From Baffinella frigidus (lineage: Eukaryota > Cryptophyceae > Cryptomonadales > Baffinellaceae): DNA of 17,807 nucleotides. Position numbers and translations under genes: made by a program. The notes below the pieces were generated by a model that searched no databases, had not been told where the DNA came from, and saw nothing but the letters and a program-made list of their open reading frames with translations. The stretch covers positions 38,025 to 55,831 of the forward strand of contig MU646730.1 of the NCBI GenBank assembly GCA_026770585.1. The letters are read 5' to 3'. Within the stretch, counting starts at the first letter, position 1. Every line of letters starts with the position of its first letter. Shown one piece after another: positions 1 to 16,620 of the stretch.

Positions 1-296
1 TCGGCTCCCGCGGCTGTGCTCACCACCGCGTTTCCGTCCACCGGACACAGAAACGTGTGTGCTGCTGTACAACGTTCATTAAAGCTCCATAAGCTCCATA
101 AGCGGCGAGTTGCGGGGGGGGTTGCTGTGGCTGGCAAGGAACCGAGGGTGCTCTGGTCGCGATTTTTGGCGAGCACCACACCACGCGAACGCTGCGCCGG
201 GGCGCTGGTCGTCTTGCGGGTCGGGCGTGAGGGGCTCACGGGGCCATGATCGAGCGCGCCTCCCACGGATTCCCGCGAAGAGCAGCTGAGGAGCAG

Positions 297-427
297 GAGG
301 GAACGCGGTGAGGGCCGCGGCGGGGCTGGAGGAAGAGGCTGGAGGGCGGGGGGTTCGGGCGGCGGCCCAAGTCGGAGATGTGCGCGACGAGGAGCTGGAC
401 GACGCCATCGACTTGGAGATTGAGAAG
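297..427 (+). CDS. Putative internal exon of unrecognised plus-strand gene
   Basis: The frame is open from 290 and ends DVRDEELDDAIDLEIEK directly before a GTGCGC donor at 428, phase 0. An AG at 295-296 could be the acceptor. The acidic, regularly spaced Leu/Ile end looks like a real helix. No family recognised. The phase is compatible with the open segment at 1489-1677. The exon start is a guess. Confidence 0.28.
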
Positions 428-579
428 GTGCGCCGCACCCCATGCGCGCGGGTTTCTGTGAAGGGGTTGCTGTGCCCCGGGTGCCAGCGGGGTGCCACCC
501 GGAGGCCAGCACCCAGGCTCTCTGAGGGTATGTGGGGAACTGCCCGACCCTGCTGCAACGACTCCCGAGACCCGCCTCA

Positions 580-790
580 TGTGAGGACCGGGTCCGGGAT
601 GGGCCCGCCTCAGGGGAAAAGGGCTCCAAGGGTGAGTCCTATATCGGGGGAAATCCCTATAAGTTCAGTTCTGTGATGCCTTTACTCCAGAGCGAGGATT
701 ACAATACTTATAGGGATTTCCCCCGATATAGGACTCACCCTTGGAGCCCTTTTCCCCTGAGGCGGGCCCATCCCGGACCCGGTCCTCACA
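580..790. repeat. 85-bp perfect inverted repeat with 41-nt loop
   Basis: Arms 580-664 and 706-790 are exact reverse complements over 85 bp, checked base by base; the spacer is 665-705. The transcript of either strand would form a long perfect hairpin. Possible target duplication CCTC at 575-578 and 791-794, one base off the arm ends. Consistent with a foldback/MITE-type element or a very recent inverted duplication. Confidence 0.95.
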
Positions 791-1034
791 CCTCCAAGAA
801 GCTGGAGTTTCCGAGGGTTCCATATCACACAGTGGTGGGACGGGACACGCATTCTTGCGCATTTTCGGCGACAGAGAATCCTCTTCGGGGTGAGAATGTA
901 GCCCCAACAGACGCCGCACTATGTGCTTGCGCGGGGTTGTTAGGGTTGCTCGTTGCCAGGGAAGCCGCCAGATAGCAAATCAGCCGGCTCTGAATCGTTT
1001 TGGCTGTGGGGGCTCTGGCCGATGCGGGGCTGAT

Positions 1035-1254
1035 CCCTAAACCCTGAACCCTACACCCTAAACCCTAAACCCTAAACTCTAAACCCCAAACCCTAAACCC
1101 TAAACCCTAAATCCTAAACCCTAAACCCTAAGCCCTCAACCCTAAACCCTAAACCCTAACCCCTAAAACCTCAACCCTAAACCCTAAACCCTAAACCCTA
1201 AACCCTAAACCCTAAACCCTACACCCTAAACCCTAAACCCTAAACCCTACACCC
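1035..1254 (+). repeat. Interstitial telomere-like CCCTAAA run
   Basis: About 220 bp of CCCTAAA units with scattered substitutions (CCCTGAA, CCCTACA, CCTCAAC). This is the plant/algal telomere unit, internal to the window and degenerate, so it is not a live telomere. Confidence 0.9.
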
Positions 1255-1435
1255 TAACCCCCAAACCCTACGGACACCTTTCAGGGGATCCTCGAGAGCA
1301 GCCCCGCCGGCAGGCTCGTGAACGCCCGCGTGACCGGTCACGCGGACGCCGAAGCCAACTGTCCGAGGTGACTGCCTTGCGTTGTGCCATAACCCCCAAA
1401 CCCTACGGACACCTTTCAGGGGATCCTCGAGAGCA
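1255..1435 (+). repeat. 46-bp perfect direct repeat flanking dispersed element copy A
   Basis: 1255-1300 and 1390-1435 are identical over 46 bp, and identity stops at both edges. Between them lie 89 bp holding copy A of the 78-bp element. Confidence 0.95.
1305..1382 (+). mobile_element. 78-bp dispersed element, copy A
   Basis: The core begins CGCCGGCAGG and ends CTGCCTTGCGT, and is identical to copy B (9328-9405) with one mismatch to copy C (12450-12527). It contains the perfect 20-bp palindrome CCGCGTGACCGGTCACGCGG. With the preceding GCCC it starts exactly at the edge of its flanking direct repeat. No transposase, tRNA-like boxes or conserved ORF are visible. Class unknown. Confidence 0.85.
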
Positions 1436-1488
1436 TGGCCATACGCAGTTCGTAGATTTGACCCCTGAACGATTGTCTCTCGTAAGAG

Positions 1489-1677
1489 ATGGACAACCCT
1501 ACGTACGAGATAGGCCCGCTGGGGGAATTGGTTGATGCGCTCTTCACGACAGACGCGATCGACGAGGCGGAGCCGTTGGCGCTGCGCTGTCGAGAGGCGG
1601 CCAAGGCGTGGTCGGGAAAGGAGGGATTCTGCTGCGACGAGTCGCGAAGTGTCTTCTCTACTGCGCGCCTTCACGAG
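1489..1677 (+). CDS. Putative exon, weak TPR-like helix pair
   Basis: 63 codons from ATG 1489 (or an acceptor AG at 1487-1488) to a possible donor GAG/GTCCCA at 1678, phase 0 throughout. LGELVDALFTTDAIDEAEPL followed by RCREA resembles a tetratricopeptide helix pair of the kinesin-light-chain type, but only one degenerate repeat is seen. A TAA lies two codons upstream in frame. It could be a fragment of a gene: the 3' flank is tandemly duplicated (1663-1916). Confidence 0.33.
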
Positions 1678-1916
1678 GTCCCACCCCGAGTTGGGAATCC
1701 CTTGACTCTGCCCGGCCCTTGCATCCAGCACGGCTAATAGTACCAGTCTGTCACAGGTTCCACCGCGCCCGGTCCCACCCCGAGTTGACGACGTCGAGAG
1801 TGCGCGGCTTCACGAGGTCCTGGGTGTCTGCACCCCGCGTTGGGAACCCCTCCACACTACTTGATCATCACTTCCAGCACGGTCACTAGCGTCTGGCACA
1901 GGTTGCACCGCGCCCG
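1663..1916 (+). repeat. Diverged tandem duplication of about 110 bp
   Basis: 1663-1771 and 1801-1916 share blocks in order: a CTTCACGAGGTCC block, GTTGGGAA, CTTCCAGCACGG-like, and CACAGGTT.CACCGCGCCCG. The second copy has substitutions and small indels. Confidence 0.75.
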
Positions 1917-1958
1917 AGAGAAGACACGTGCACTTGCTGAACCTCCCGCTCTCTGCAG

Positions 1959-2186
1959 GCACGCGGGAGGCCGGACGAGGCCGCGAGGGAGGTGCACGCT
2001 CTGCTCGACCTGATGCGCGAGAACGAGGCGGCAGTGCAGAACATGGCCGCTGGATGCGCAGCAGTGCTGCAGCTAGCGAGCCAGCGGCTCACGGTTCTCG
2101 ATCCGGGGGTTGGGGACAAGGAGCTCATCCAGGCGGTGGCGGTCCAACTGGCCAAACTGGTCCAACTGGCCAAACTGTGCAGTTGA
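1959..2186 (+). CDS. Putative terminal exon, helical C-terminus
   Basis: A good acceptor (pyrimidine tract then CTCTCTGCAG, ending at 1958) opens a phase-0 frame of 75 codons to TGA at 2184-2186. The sequence reads as amphipathic helix: PDEAAREVHALLDLMRENEA, then VQNMAAGCAAVLQLASQRL, ending LVQLAKLCS. An 18-bp tandem duplication (2142-2177) repeats VQLAKL near the C-terminus. No family recognised; helical-repeat or coiled-coil is only a shape impression. It may join the segments at 297-427 and 1489-1677, since all phases are 0. Confidence 0.4.
   Translation, partial: ARGRPDEAAREVHALLDLMRENEAAVQNMAAGCAAVLQLASQRLTVLDPGVGDKELIQAVAVQLAKLVQLAKLCS
2142..2177 (+). repeat. 18-bp perfect tandem duplication
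   Basis: GTCCAACTGGCCAAACTG occurs twice head to tail, inside the putative terminal exon, repeating six residues in frame. Confidence 0.95.
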
Positions 2187-2396
2187 TGGCCGGGATGGTC
2201 GAACCTAGCGAACTGCAGCAGGGTCCCTGGGGGGGCCTAGTTCGTGAAACCTGGCCGCTAGGTATTGGCAATTTAAGTCCCTAAGTTGACCTCACGTAGA
2301 GGTCAGCTCACAGAGTGCGCGGGTAATGGTCGGGATGGCCGAACTTAGCGAACAACTTAGAGAACTGTAACAACTTAGAGAACTGCTCCAGGGTCC
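2186..2396 (+). repeat. Dispersed pair of about 41-bp copies with inner tandem repeat
   Basis: 2186-2226 and 2325-2396 share TGGTCGAACCTAGCGAACTG-like sequence and CAGGGTCCC. The second copy is expanded by a CAACTTAGAGAACTG tandem. A 7-bp stem hairpin (TGACCTC / GAGGTCA) lies between, at 2287-2305. Confidence 0.75.
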
Positions 2397-2518
2397 CGGG
2401 TGGGTGAGCGGGAGAGAGGAGGGGGGGGGGTGCATACATGGCGGGCGTGTTGATAGTAATAAAGGTCGAAACGAATAGCACGTTTATTGATCACGGCTTG
2501 AGGCGGGCTCGTCCTAGA

Positions 2519-3249
2519 CTGCATATGGGGTACCTCGCTGATAAGAAAGCGCCACCCTGTAGGACCTCTGGGGATATTACCCTACACAGAGATAGCCGGA
2601 GCGACTTTACACAAGTCACGACCACTTTAGTCAAGTGTCCACTTTCGGTCCCGCCCGAGCGGGATCTCGGAGATTTCTCCCGGTCCGACCCGGGGAATCT
2701 GTTCTCCTCAGTAAATCTGCAAGCCAGCACGCGACCTCCGGTCCACATGCTACACCTCTCTAGCTAGTTCTCCCCTGTAGAACTGCAGAGGCTTTGAGCC
2801 CTTAGTTCCCCTCGCGATCTGCGAGCCTCACGGATGTCTTCTGACAAGAGGAAAACCCATGCCCACCTCCCTTCCTACTCCGCAGGATCCGACGTCGGCC
2901 ACTTCCGCAGCAACGTCGTCGTCCACGCCACGAACAAGGAGGAGTGACACCACCCCTTCGTCAAATCGCCGCTCGGCTCTTCGCCCGCGCATCAGGCAGC
3001 ATGCCAGGCCACAGCTTCCGCACTCCGGACAGCTGCCCTGCTCAAGCAGCCTCTCTCCCGTCCCCCGGCGCTACGCTTCAAGCCCACCCGGTACGGGCTC
3101 ACCAAAACGCGCAACTTCTCAGCCGCACGAAGCTCATCCGACAGCTCACGCGCACCTTCATCGCCGCACCAAAACGTAGGTCTGTGTCCAGGGCCCTATG
3201 ACGGTCCTAGGGGGGGGGGGTGCTTTCTTCTGAGCGAGGTACCCCTGTA
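2519..3249. mobile_element. Possible 730-bp element with MITE-family TIRs
   Basis: The left end 2519-2563 (GGGGTACCTCGCTGATAAG, AAAGCGCC, GTAGGACC) and right end about 3205-3249 (GGTCCTAGG, GTGCTTTCTTCTGAGCGAGG, TACCCCTGTA) are inverted copies. They share the variant AAGAAAGC that the short elements lack, suggesting one element. The interior (about 640 bp) has no transposase; it is Ser/Thr/Pro-codon-rich and holds the tiny exon-like ORF at 2886. Alternatively two independent broken short copies. Confidence 0.45.
2886..2947 (+). CDS. Possible tiny terminal exon inside a TIR-bounded element
   Basis: A pyrimidine-rich tract and CTCCGCAG end at 2885. The frame then reads SDVGHFRSNVVVHATNKEE and a TGA at 2945-2947. 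The composition looks protein-like, but no family is recognised and no upstream partner exon is evident. It lies between matching MITE-type ends (2519-3249), so it may be a captured gene fragment. Weak call. Confidence 0.18.
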
Positions 3250-3284
3250 AGTGCCCCCCCCCATCCCGTCCCCCCCAAATTATG

Positions 3285-3312
3285 TACAGGAATCTCTCTC
3301 GCCCCGCGAGGG
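3285..3312 (+). repeat. 28-bp repeat following a MITE right end
   Basis: TACAGGAATCTCTCTCGCCC plus CG.GAGGG; recurs at 4667-4694 with one difference. In both places it sits 30-40 bp after ACCCCTGTA and a C-rich spacer, so the composite unit was probably copied together. Confidence 0.8.
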
Positions 3313-3520
3313 TTTTCCACTCGAGAATGCTGGAGGGTACTTTTTATATGTGGTCTTGTGAATATGTGTACCAGGATAAGGTGTTCCAACCTCGCGCCTG
3401 GCCAATATATGGCTAGTTACGTTACCAATCAACAAAAGTTACTACACAAATGCACACTTTTAAAAGCACTTGGGTTTTTAATAGGCCCCTCTACAGTCCG
3501 CCTACCCTAACACAGGCTAC

Positions 3521-3637
3521 CGTAACACATACTTACCCTCCACACATACTCCTTCGGCCGGCCCCCGATTTCCCCCTGCAAGGAAGTATGCCTGAAGGGT
3601 GGACACCATAACGCATACCTACCCTCCACACATACTC
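3521..3637 (+). repeat. 31-bp direct repeats, 86 bp apart
   Basis: 3521-3551 and 3607-3637 share ACATACTTACCCTCCACACA-type sequence with three mismatches. The surrounding 3250-3660 shows no gene. Confidence 0.8.
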
Positions 3638-3665
3638 AATCAGTCCCGAATTCGATCTACTGCTA

Positions 3666-3765
3666 TCCCTTAAGTGGCGAGGCGGTCAAAATTGACCGCC
3701 AAGAGGTCCGATGCAGGTCCTAGGGCACTACGGTGGGGCGTATGAGCCTACTCGCCACTCAAGGG
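3666..3765. repeat. Foldback with nested 9-bp hairpin
   Basis: CCCTTAAGTGGCGAG near 3667-3681 pairs with CTCGCCACTCAAGGG at 3750-3764 with one mismatch. Inside is a perfect hairpin GGCGGTCAA / TTGACCGCC (3681-3700). Confidence 0.7.
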
Positions 3766-3770
3766 TATCC

Positions 3771-4446
3771 CTTAAAGCCGGTTTTTTGAGCCTCCTGATC
3801 CAAATAACCTGTCCAAAACGACATCTCACCCCCCCACACAACCCCCCTCACCTTGTGGGGTATCCGTGGTTGGAGCTTTTATACTTCAACCATGGGATAC
3901 CATGAGCCTCATAAAGGCTGACTTGGGTTCGGTGTGTGTGTGAGCATGGCAGCGATGTCGCATACCTGTACACACCCCAAGAGAGCCACCCACTATCCCC
4001 TCTTCACGAGCCTCTGCACCGGAGAGCTAAATGCGATCCGAAAGCAAAAATGCTTTCTCTGCAGATCCTTTCTACGGAAGGGCGTGTCGTTGGGCCATGT
4101 TGGGAGCATTTAAAACCTGAAGGACCTAAAGCCTGATTTTTTTGAATTTGTTTTTCAGGTTCCAGGCGGGGGGGAGGGGGGGGTGGGGTCAGTTGAGTTG
4201 CGGGGAGTGGGGGGGCGCCATGCGGTGCACCGTGGGCTGAAAAAAAATGGGAAAACATATTTTGGAAAAACAATTGTAAAGCAAAAAGACTTGAAATTGT
4301 AGAGGGCCCTTACAATTTTAAGTCTTTTTCAAAATCATTTCCGGCCAGTTAGAATTTTGGGCCTAAGGGAAATCCCAAGGATCTCCGGCCAGTGAGAATT
4401 TTTGAGGTGTCGTTATTGCAGATCAGCTCAAAAACCCGGCTTTAAG
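3771..4446. repeat. Widely spaced 21-bp inverted repeat, possible 676-bp element
   Basis: CTTAAAGCCGG then TTTTTTGAGC at 3771-3791 is the inverse of 4426-4446, with one mismatch. The interior has no recognisable coding sequence, but contains the 4283-4329 hairpin and a CCGGCCAGT.AGAATTTT direct repeat (4342, 4385). It is also more AT-rich than its surroundings. Confidence 0.45.
4283..4329. repeat. Near-perfect 23-bp snapback hairpin
   Basis: AAAAAGACTTGAAATTGTA pairs with TACAATTTTAAGTCTTTTT (one G-U), continuing through a one-base bulge into AGGG/CCCT with essentially no loop. Confidence 0.9.
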
Positions 4447-4513
4447 TGACCACGGGCGTTTCCGGCTCGGCGCTTTACACATCCCTAAACCTTAAATCCT
4501 AAACCCTAAACCC

Positions 4514-4637
4514 TACAGGAGTGTCTCGCTCATAAAAAAAACGCCCCCCCCCTAAGATCACCGTAGGCCACTAAGCATCTAGGCCTACTGTAGGGTCCTA
4601 CGGGGGGGCGGTTTCTTATGAGCCAGGTACCCCTGTA
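4514..4637. mobile_element. MITE-like element copy 1 (124 bp)
   Basis: Starts TACAGGAGTGTCTCGCTCAT and ends GCGGTTTCTTATGAGC then CAGGTACCCCTGTA; the halves are inverted repeats over about 43 bp around a short core. It interrupts telomere-like CCC-TA-AACCC exactly at TA, so removing the element and one TA restores the repeat. Confidence 0.85.
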
Positions 4638-4666
4638 AACCCTAACCCCCCCCCCCTCCCTTTCTT

Positions 4667-4694
4667 TACAGGAATCTCTCTCGCCCCGTGAGGG
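4667..4694 (+). repeat. Second copy of the 28-bp MITE-associated repeat
   Basis: Matches 3285-3312 at 27 of 28 positions, and follows the right end of the MITE at 4514-4637 through a poly-C spacer. Confidence 0.8.
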
Positions 4695-4760
4695 GGTCGG
4701 CCTAAACCCCAGACCCTAACCCCTGAACCCGACCGTAGGGTCCTAGAATTATTCACTAGT

Positions 4761-5028
4761 GGGTATAGGGTATAGGGTATAGGGTTTAGAGTTTAGGATT
4801 GAGGATTTGGGGTTCAGAGTTTTGTGTTTTTGTTTAGGGTCTAGGGTTTAGGGTTTAAGGTTTAGGGTTTAGGGTTTCGGGTTTCGGGTTTAGGGTTTAG
4901 GGTTTAGGGTTTAGGTTTTAGGGTTCAGGGTCTAGGGTTGAGGGTTGAGGGTTGAGGGTCTGTGGGTAAAAGTTTAGGGTTTAGGGTTTAGGGTTTAGGA
5001 TTTAGGGTTTGGGGTTAAAATTGAAGGT

Positions 5029-5067
<39 letters not shown>

Positions 5068-5822
5068 GGTACAGGGCTCAGGATTTAGGGTTTGGGGTTT
5101 AGGTTTTATGACTATGGTTTAGGTGCAGTGTTAAGGGTTGAGGATTAAAGGTTTCAGGTTTCAGGTTTCAGGTTTCAGGTTTCAGGTTGAGGGTTGAGGG
5201 TTGAGAGTTGAGGGTTGAGGGTTGAGAGTTGAGGGTTGAGGGTTGAGAGTTGAGGGTAAAGGGCTCAGGACTCAGGGTTTATGGTTTAGGGTTTAGGGTT
5301 TAGGGTTCGGGGTTTAGGATTTGTTGTTTAGGGTTTAGGGTTTAGGGGTTTAGGCCTGGGGTTTATGGTTTAGGTTTTAGGGTTTAAGGTTTAGGGTTTA
5401 GGGTTTAGAGTTGATGTTGTAGGGTTTAGGGTTTAGGGTTGATGTTTTAGTGTTTAGAGTTTAGGGTTTAGGGTTTAGGGTTCAGGGTGTAGGGTTTGGC
5501 TTTGGGTTTGCGGCTTCAGGTTTTAGGCTTTATGGTGCAGGGTTTAGGTTTCAGGGTTTAGGGCTTAGGGTTTGGGTTTTAGGGTTAAGGGTTGAGGGTA
5601 CAGAGGTGAGGGTTTAGGGTTTAGGGTTTAGGGTTCAGGATTGACGTTGTAGGGTTTCAGGTGTAGGGTTGAGGGGTTAGTGTTCAGAGTTTAGGGTTCA
5701 TGGTTTTGTGTTGAGTGTTGAGTGTTTAGGGTTCAGGGAATGGAGTTGAGTGTTGAGGGTTCAGGGTGCAGGGTTGAGGTTCTAGAGTTTAGGGTTTCGG
5801 GTTTAGGGCTGAGGGTGTAGGG
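4761..5822 (+). repeat. 1.06-kb block of degenerate TTTAGGG repeats
   Basis: Almost wholly variants of GGGTTTAGGG, with homogenised sub-blocks: GGGTATA x3, GGGTTGA runs (5028-5068, 5180-5260) and GGTTTCA x5 (about 5150-5185). Opposite orientation to the runs at 1035-1254 and 6287-6411. No gene in it. Confidence 0.93.
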
Positions 5823-6244
5823 CGGAAGCCTCACAAATTAAGACCCATCGTTTTTTGACGTGTGGACCTTAATAAATCCAGAACCGCAAACCGACCGTTA
5901 TCAATCTCTCTTCCAGCCAGAGTTTTGCAATTGTCTCGTTCGTAGCGGAAGGTCAGGGTTGTTGTCTGTCAGCTTTCAGAGAGGAAGATCAACTGTGGGT
6001 CTAATGATGGACCGCACACCGAGCGCGAGCCTTGCTGAATTCAAGAAGCACGCCGACCGCTTTCTTTGCTGGAATTAAATGTAAGGACCGCGAACCGACC
6101 GCTTCGCGATGTTTTCAGACCCGCTCGCCGATCGCTGTCTAGAAACGGGGTCTTAACTTCGAGTGAGCGCTGCAGTGGGTTATTCACAAAACCCCTTCGT
6201 AGCTGTGTGGTACACGCAGCTTCCGTACTGTACACAGGAAGCCA
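5823..6244. other. Gene-free stretch with three related 20-bp motifs
   Basis: GAACCGCAAACCGACCGTTA (5881) and variants at 6009-6028 and 6085-6104 recur about 77-130 bp apart. A 72-codon plus-strand ORF spans it, but has no recognisable family and no splice support, so I leave it uncalled. Confidence 0.5.
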
Positions 6245-6262
6245 TACAGGGGCGCCTCGCTA
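6245..6262 (+). mobile_element. MITE-like left-end fragment
   Basis: TACAGGGGCGCCTCGCTA, then A-rich sequence containing the palindrome AAAACAATTGTTTT. A similar decayed end occurs at 6667-6692. Confidence 0.55.
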
Positions 6263-6286
6263 AAAAAACAATAAAACAATTGTTTT

Positions 6287-6411
6287 CCCTAAACCCTAAA
6301 CCCCAACCCATGAACCCTGCACCCTGAACCTTAAATCTTAAAACCTAAACCCTCAACCCTCAACCCTAAAACCTAAACTCTCAACCCCAAACCATAAACA
6401 CTAAACCGCAA
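6287..6411 (+). repeat. Degenerate CCCTAAA run
   Basis: About 125 bp of CCCTAAA, CCCTCAA, CCATGAA and CCTTAAA variants ending in a C-run. Confidence 0.85.
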
Positions 6412-6465
6412 CCCCCCCCCAGTAAGAACACCAGACATGTAGGGCCCTAGGCAGGCAGTCTACCC

Positions 6466-6602
6466 ACTTAGCAGCCACCAGGGGCTTCACGGATACAGTC
6501 CATCTGAACGATTTGTACTAGAATCTTATCCATTGCTTTAGAACCTAACCGGAATTTCACCTTGAGTTCAAGGTGAAAAGGTCCTCGGTCGCTGCTAAGT
6601 GG
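6466..6602. repeat. 12-bp inverted repeat enclosing an 11-bp hairpin
   Basis: CCACTTAGCAGC (6466-6477) pairs with GCTGCTAAGTGG (6591-6602). Between them TTTCACCTTGA / TCAAGGTGAAA forms a perfect 2-nt-loop hairpin at 6555-6578. Possibly a decayed foldback element. Confidence 0.6.
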
Positions 6603-6703
6603 AGTACATATGTACAGAGGTTGTCGAAATTAAGGAACACACCGCCCCAAGGTCCTAGAGTAGGGCTACAGGGCAACCTCGCCCATAAGGTGCCGGGATT
6701 CTG

Positions 6704-6831
6704 AAAACGCCTGCCCGCTCTTTCTCAATTATTAAAAAACGCAGGGGAAACGCCTGCCTTTTCTTTTCTAATTATTAAGAAAGGCAGTGGAAACGCCCGC
6801 CGTCTTTTTTTTGTCTATTGAGAAACGCACG
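6704..6831 (+). repeat. Three diverged tandem units of about 43 bp
   Basis: Each unit runs GAAAACGCCTGCC, pyrimidine tract, AATTATTAA-type block, then G-rich AGGCAGTGG. The third unit is the most decayed. Confidence 0.75.
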
Positions 6832-6887
6832 AAAGCCGCCCCCTCCTCATTTCGTGATCCTCGGCCTCTCGGCCTCGCTACCCTCGC

Positions 6888-7019
6888 TACAGGGGTACCT
6901 CGCTCATAAGAAACCGCCTCCCCCTAGGACCATACACCCTACAGTAGGGCTATGCCTAGAGCCCTATGGTGGTCCTAGGGGGGGGGGGGGCGGTTTCTCA
7001 TGTGTGAGGTACCCCTGTA
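6888..7019. mobile_element. MITE-like element copy 2 (132 bp)
   Basis: The cleanest copy. TACAGGGGTACCTCGCTCAT, AAGAAACCGCC, CCTAGGACC at the left mirror GGTCCTAGG, CGGTTTCTCATGTGTGAGGT, ACCCCTGTA at the right. The G-run at the inner right TIR is 14 long. Confidence 0.88.
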
Positions 7020-7048
7020 GACCTGGGAGCATGGAATCACCCTACATG

Positions 7049-7169
7049 TACAGGGGTACCTCCCTCAAAATAAAGTTCCTCACCCCTAGGACCACCATAG
7101 GGCCATAGGCACAGGCCTACTGTAGGGTCCTAGCATGAGGCGCCTCCTTACGAGCGAGGTACCCCTTTA
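7049..7169. mobile_element. MITE-like element copy 3 (121 bp)
   Basis: The left end TACAGGGGTACCTCCCTC and right end ACGAGCGAGGTACCCCTTTA are present; the C/G tracts are decayed. It lies 29 bp from copy 2. Confidence 0.8.
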
Positions 7170-7680
7170 TGGGCGTTGCTTTTGTTGTCAGTTTCGAGTA
7201 CAGCTGCATTCCCTGTAATGCATGTACAGGGGTACCTCGCTCATCAGAAACAGCACCCCCCCAGGAGCATACAGTACATGTATCTCTGGTCGGATGCACG
7301 CCCGCGAAAGTGGCGCGAAGCGAGTGTGAGCGCACACTGTACATCTCTCGAGGACTGTACTCGTAAAGACACCTTTTTGGTTTGTTGCTATGAGGAATGG
7401 AGAGCTAGCTAGGAGCAATCCTTCTGAAAGGACATGTACGCCTATGTGTGCAGGAGAACCTCGCTGAATTTCGAGCACAGCTGTACACTGTAACCCCTAT
7501 GCACGCAAGGCAGGAGCGAGAACCGAACACGAGCGTTTTCGTGAAAACTTTACGTGAAACAATACCTTTGGACCCTCCCAACACGCGGACCCCGACTCTA
7601 GCAGTCAAAAGGCCCTTGATACAGGCTAGGCCGCATTCGCTCGCGCTCCTCTCTACCGTGAGTTCGCTTCTACTCCTCTC
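7170..7680. other. Gene-free stretch between MITE copies
   Basis: It contains the half MITE at 7225 and a repeated TTTCGAGYACAGCTG motif (about 7190 and 7469). ORFs of 60-96 codons occur in several frames, but none shows a recognisable family, codon coherence or splice context. Confidence 0.4.
7225..7275 (+). mobile_element. MITE-like element, left half only
   Basis: TACAGGGGTACCTCGCTCAT followed by CAGAAACAGC and a C-run, then unrelated sequence. No matching right end. Confidence 0.75.
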
Positions 7681-7804
7681 TACAGGGGTGCCTCGCTCAT
7701 AACAAACCGCCGCTGCCCCCCAGGACCTTACAGTAGGCCTATGTCCAAGCCCCTGTGGTGGTCCTAGGGGGGTGGGCGTTTCTTATGAGCGAGGTACCCT
7801 GTTA
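7681..7804. mobile_element. MITE-like element copy 4 (124 bp)
   Basis: TACAGGGGTGCCTCGCTCAT at the left; GGTCCTAGGGGGGTGGGCG and TTTCTTATGAGCGAGG at the right, ending TACCCTGTTA. Confidence 0.85.
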
Positions 7805-7996
7805 CTTCTTCTACCTCTCTACCGCTTCTACTCTCAACCCCACGCGCCTCGCGCCATGCCCTCTCGGACAGCTTGCAGCAAAGACTCTCGCGCTACCTCT
7901 CTACTGCTACCCCTACCCCTACAACGACTTATCTTACCATAAGACATCCGCCTGTCCGCTAGCACACCCCTCCCTGGACGGCAGCTTGACGGCTGT

Positions 7997-8026
7997 CAGA
8001 GGGGGGGTCTTTTGACCCCCCCTCTG
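7997..8026. repeat. 13-bp perfect hairpin downstream of PLK stop
   Basis: CAGAGGGGGGGTC / GACCCCCCCTCTG with a TTTT loop, about 155 nt past the kinase stop on its sense strand. It could lie in the 3' UTR. The rest of 7805-8179 shows nothing else recognisable, including no AATAAA on the minus strand. Confidence 0.85.
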
Positions 8027-8179
8027 GACGCTACAACTCCCCCAGTCCTAAGTGACTCTACGGAGTCCTCATAACCTCAGGTGCCCTCAGAGCCTAGATA
8101 CCCACACCCCCAGGCGAGCCAGCACGCACGCTCTTGCGCACACGCTAGCAGGGGAGCCGGCACGCTAGCTACCTGACGT

Positions 8180-16620
<8,441 letters not shown>

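Noticed and set aside
1035-1260. A true telomere or chromosome end
   Set aside because: The repeats are degenerate and internal, with unique sequence and genes on both sides.
5860-6078. 72-codon ORF on the plus strand
   Set aside because: No family resemblance, no splice context and repeated 20-bp motifs within it; more likely chance.
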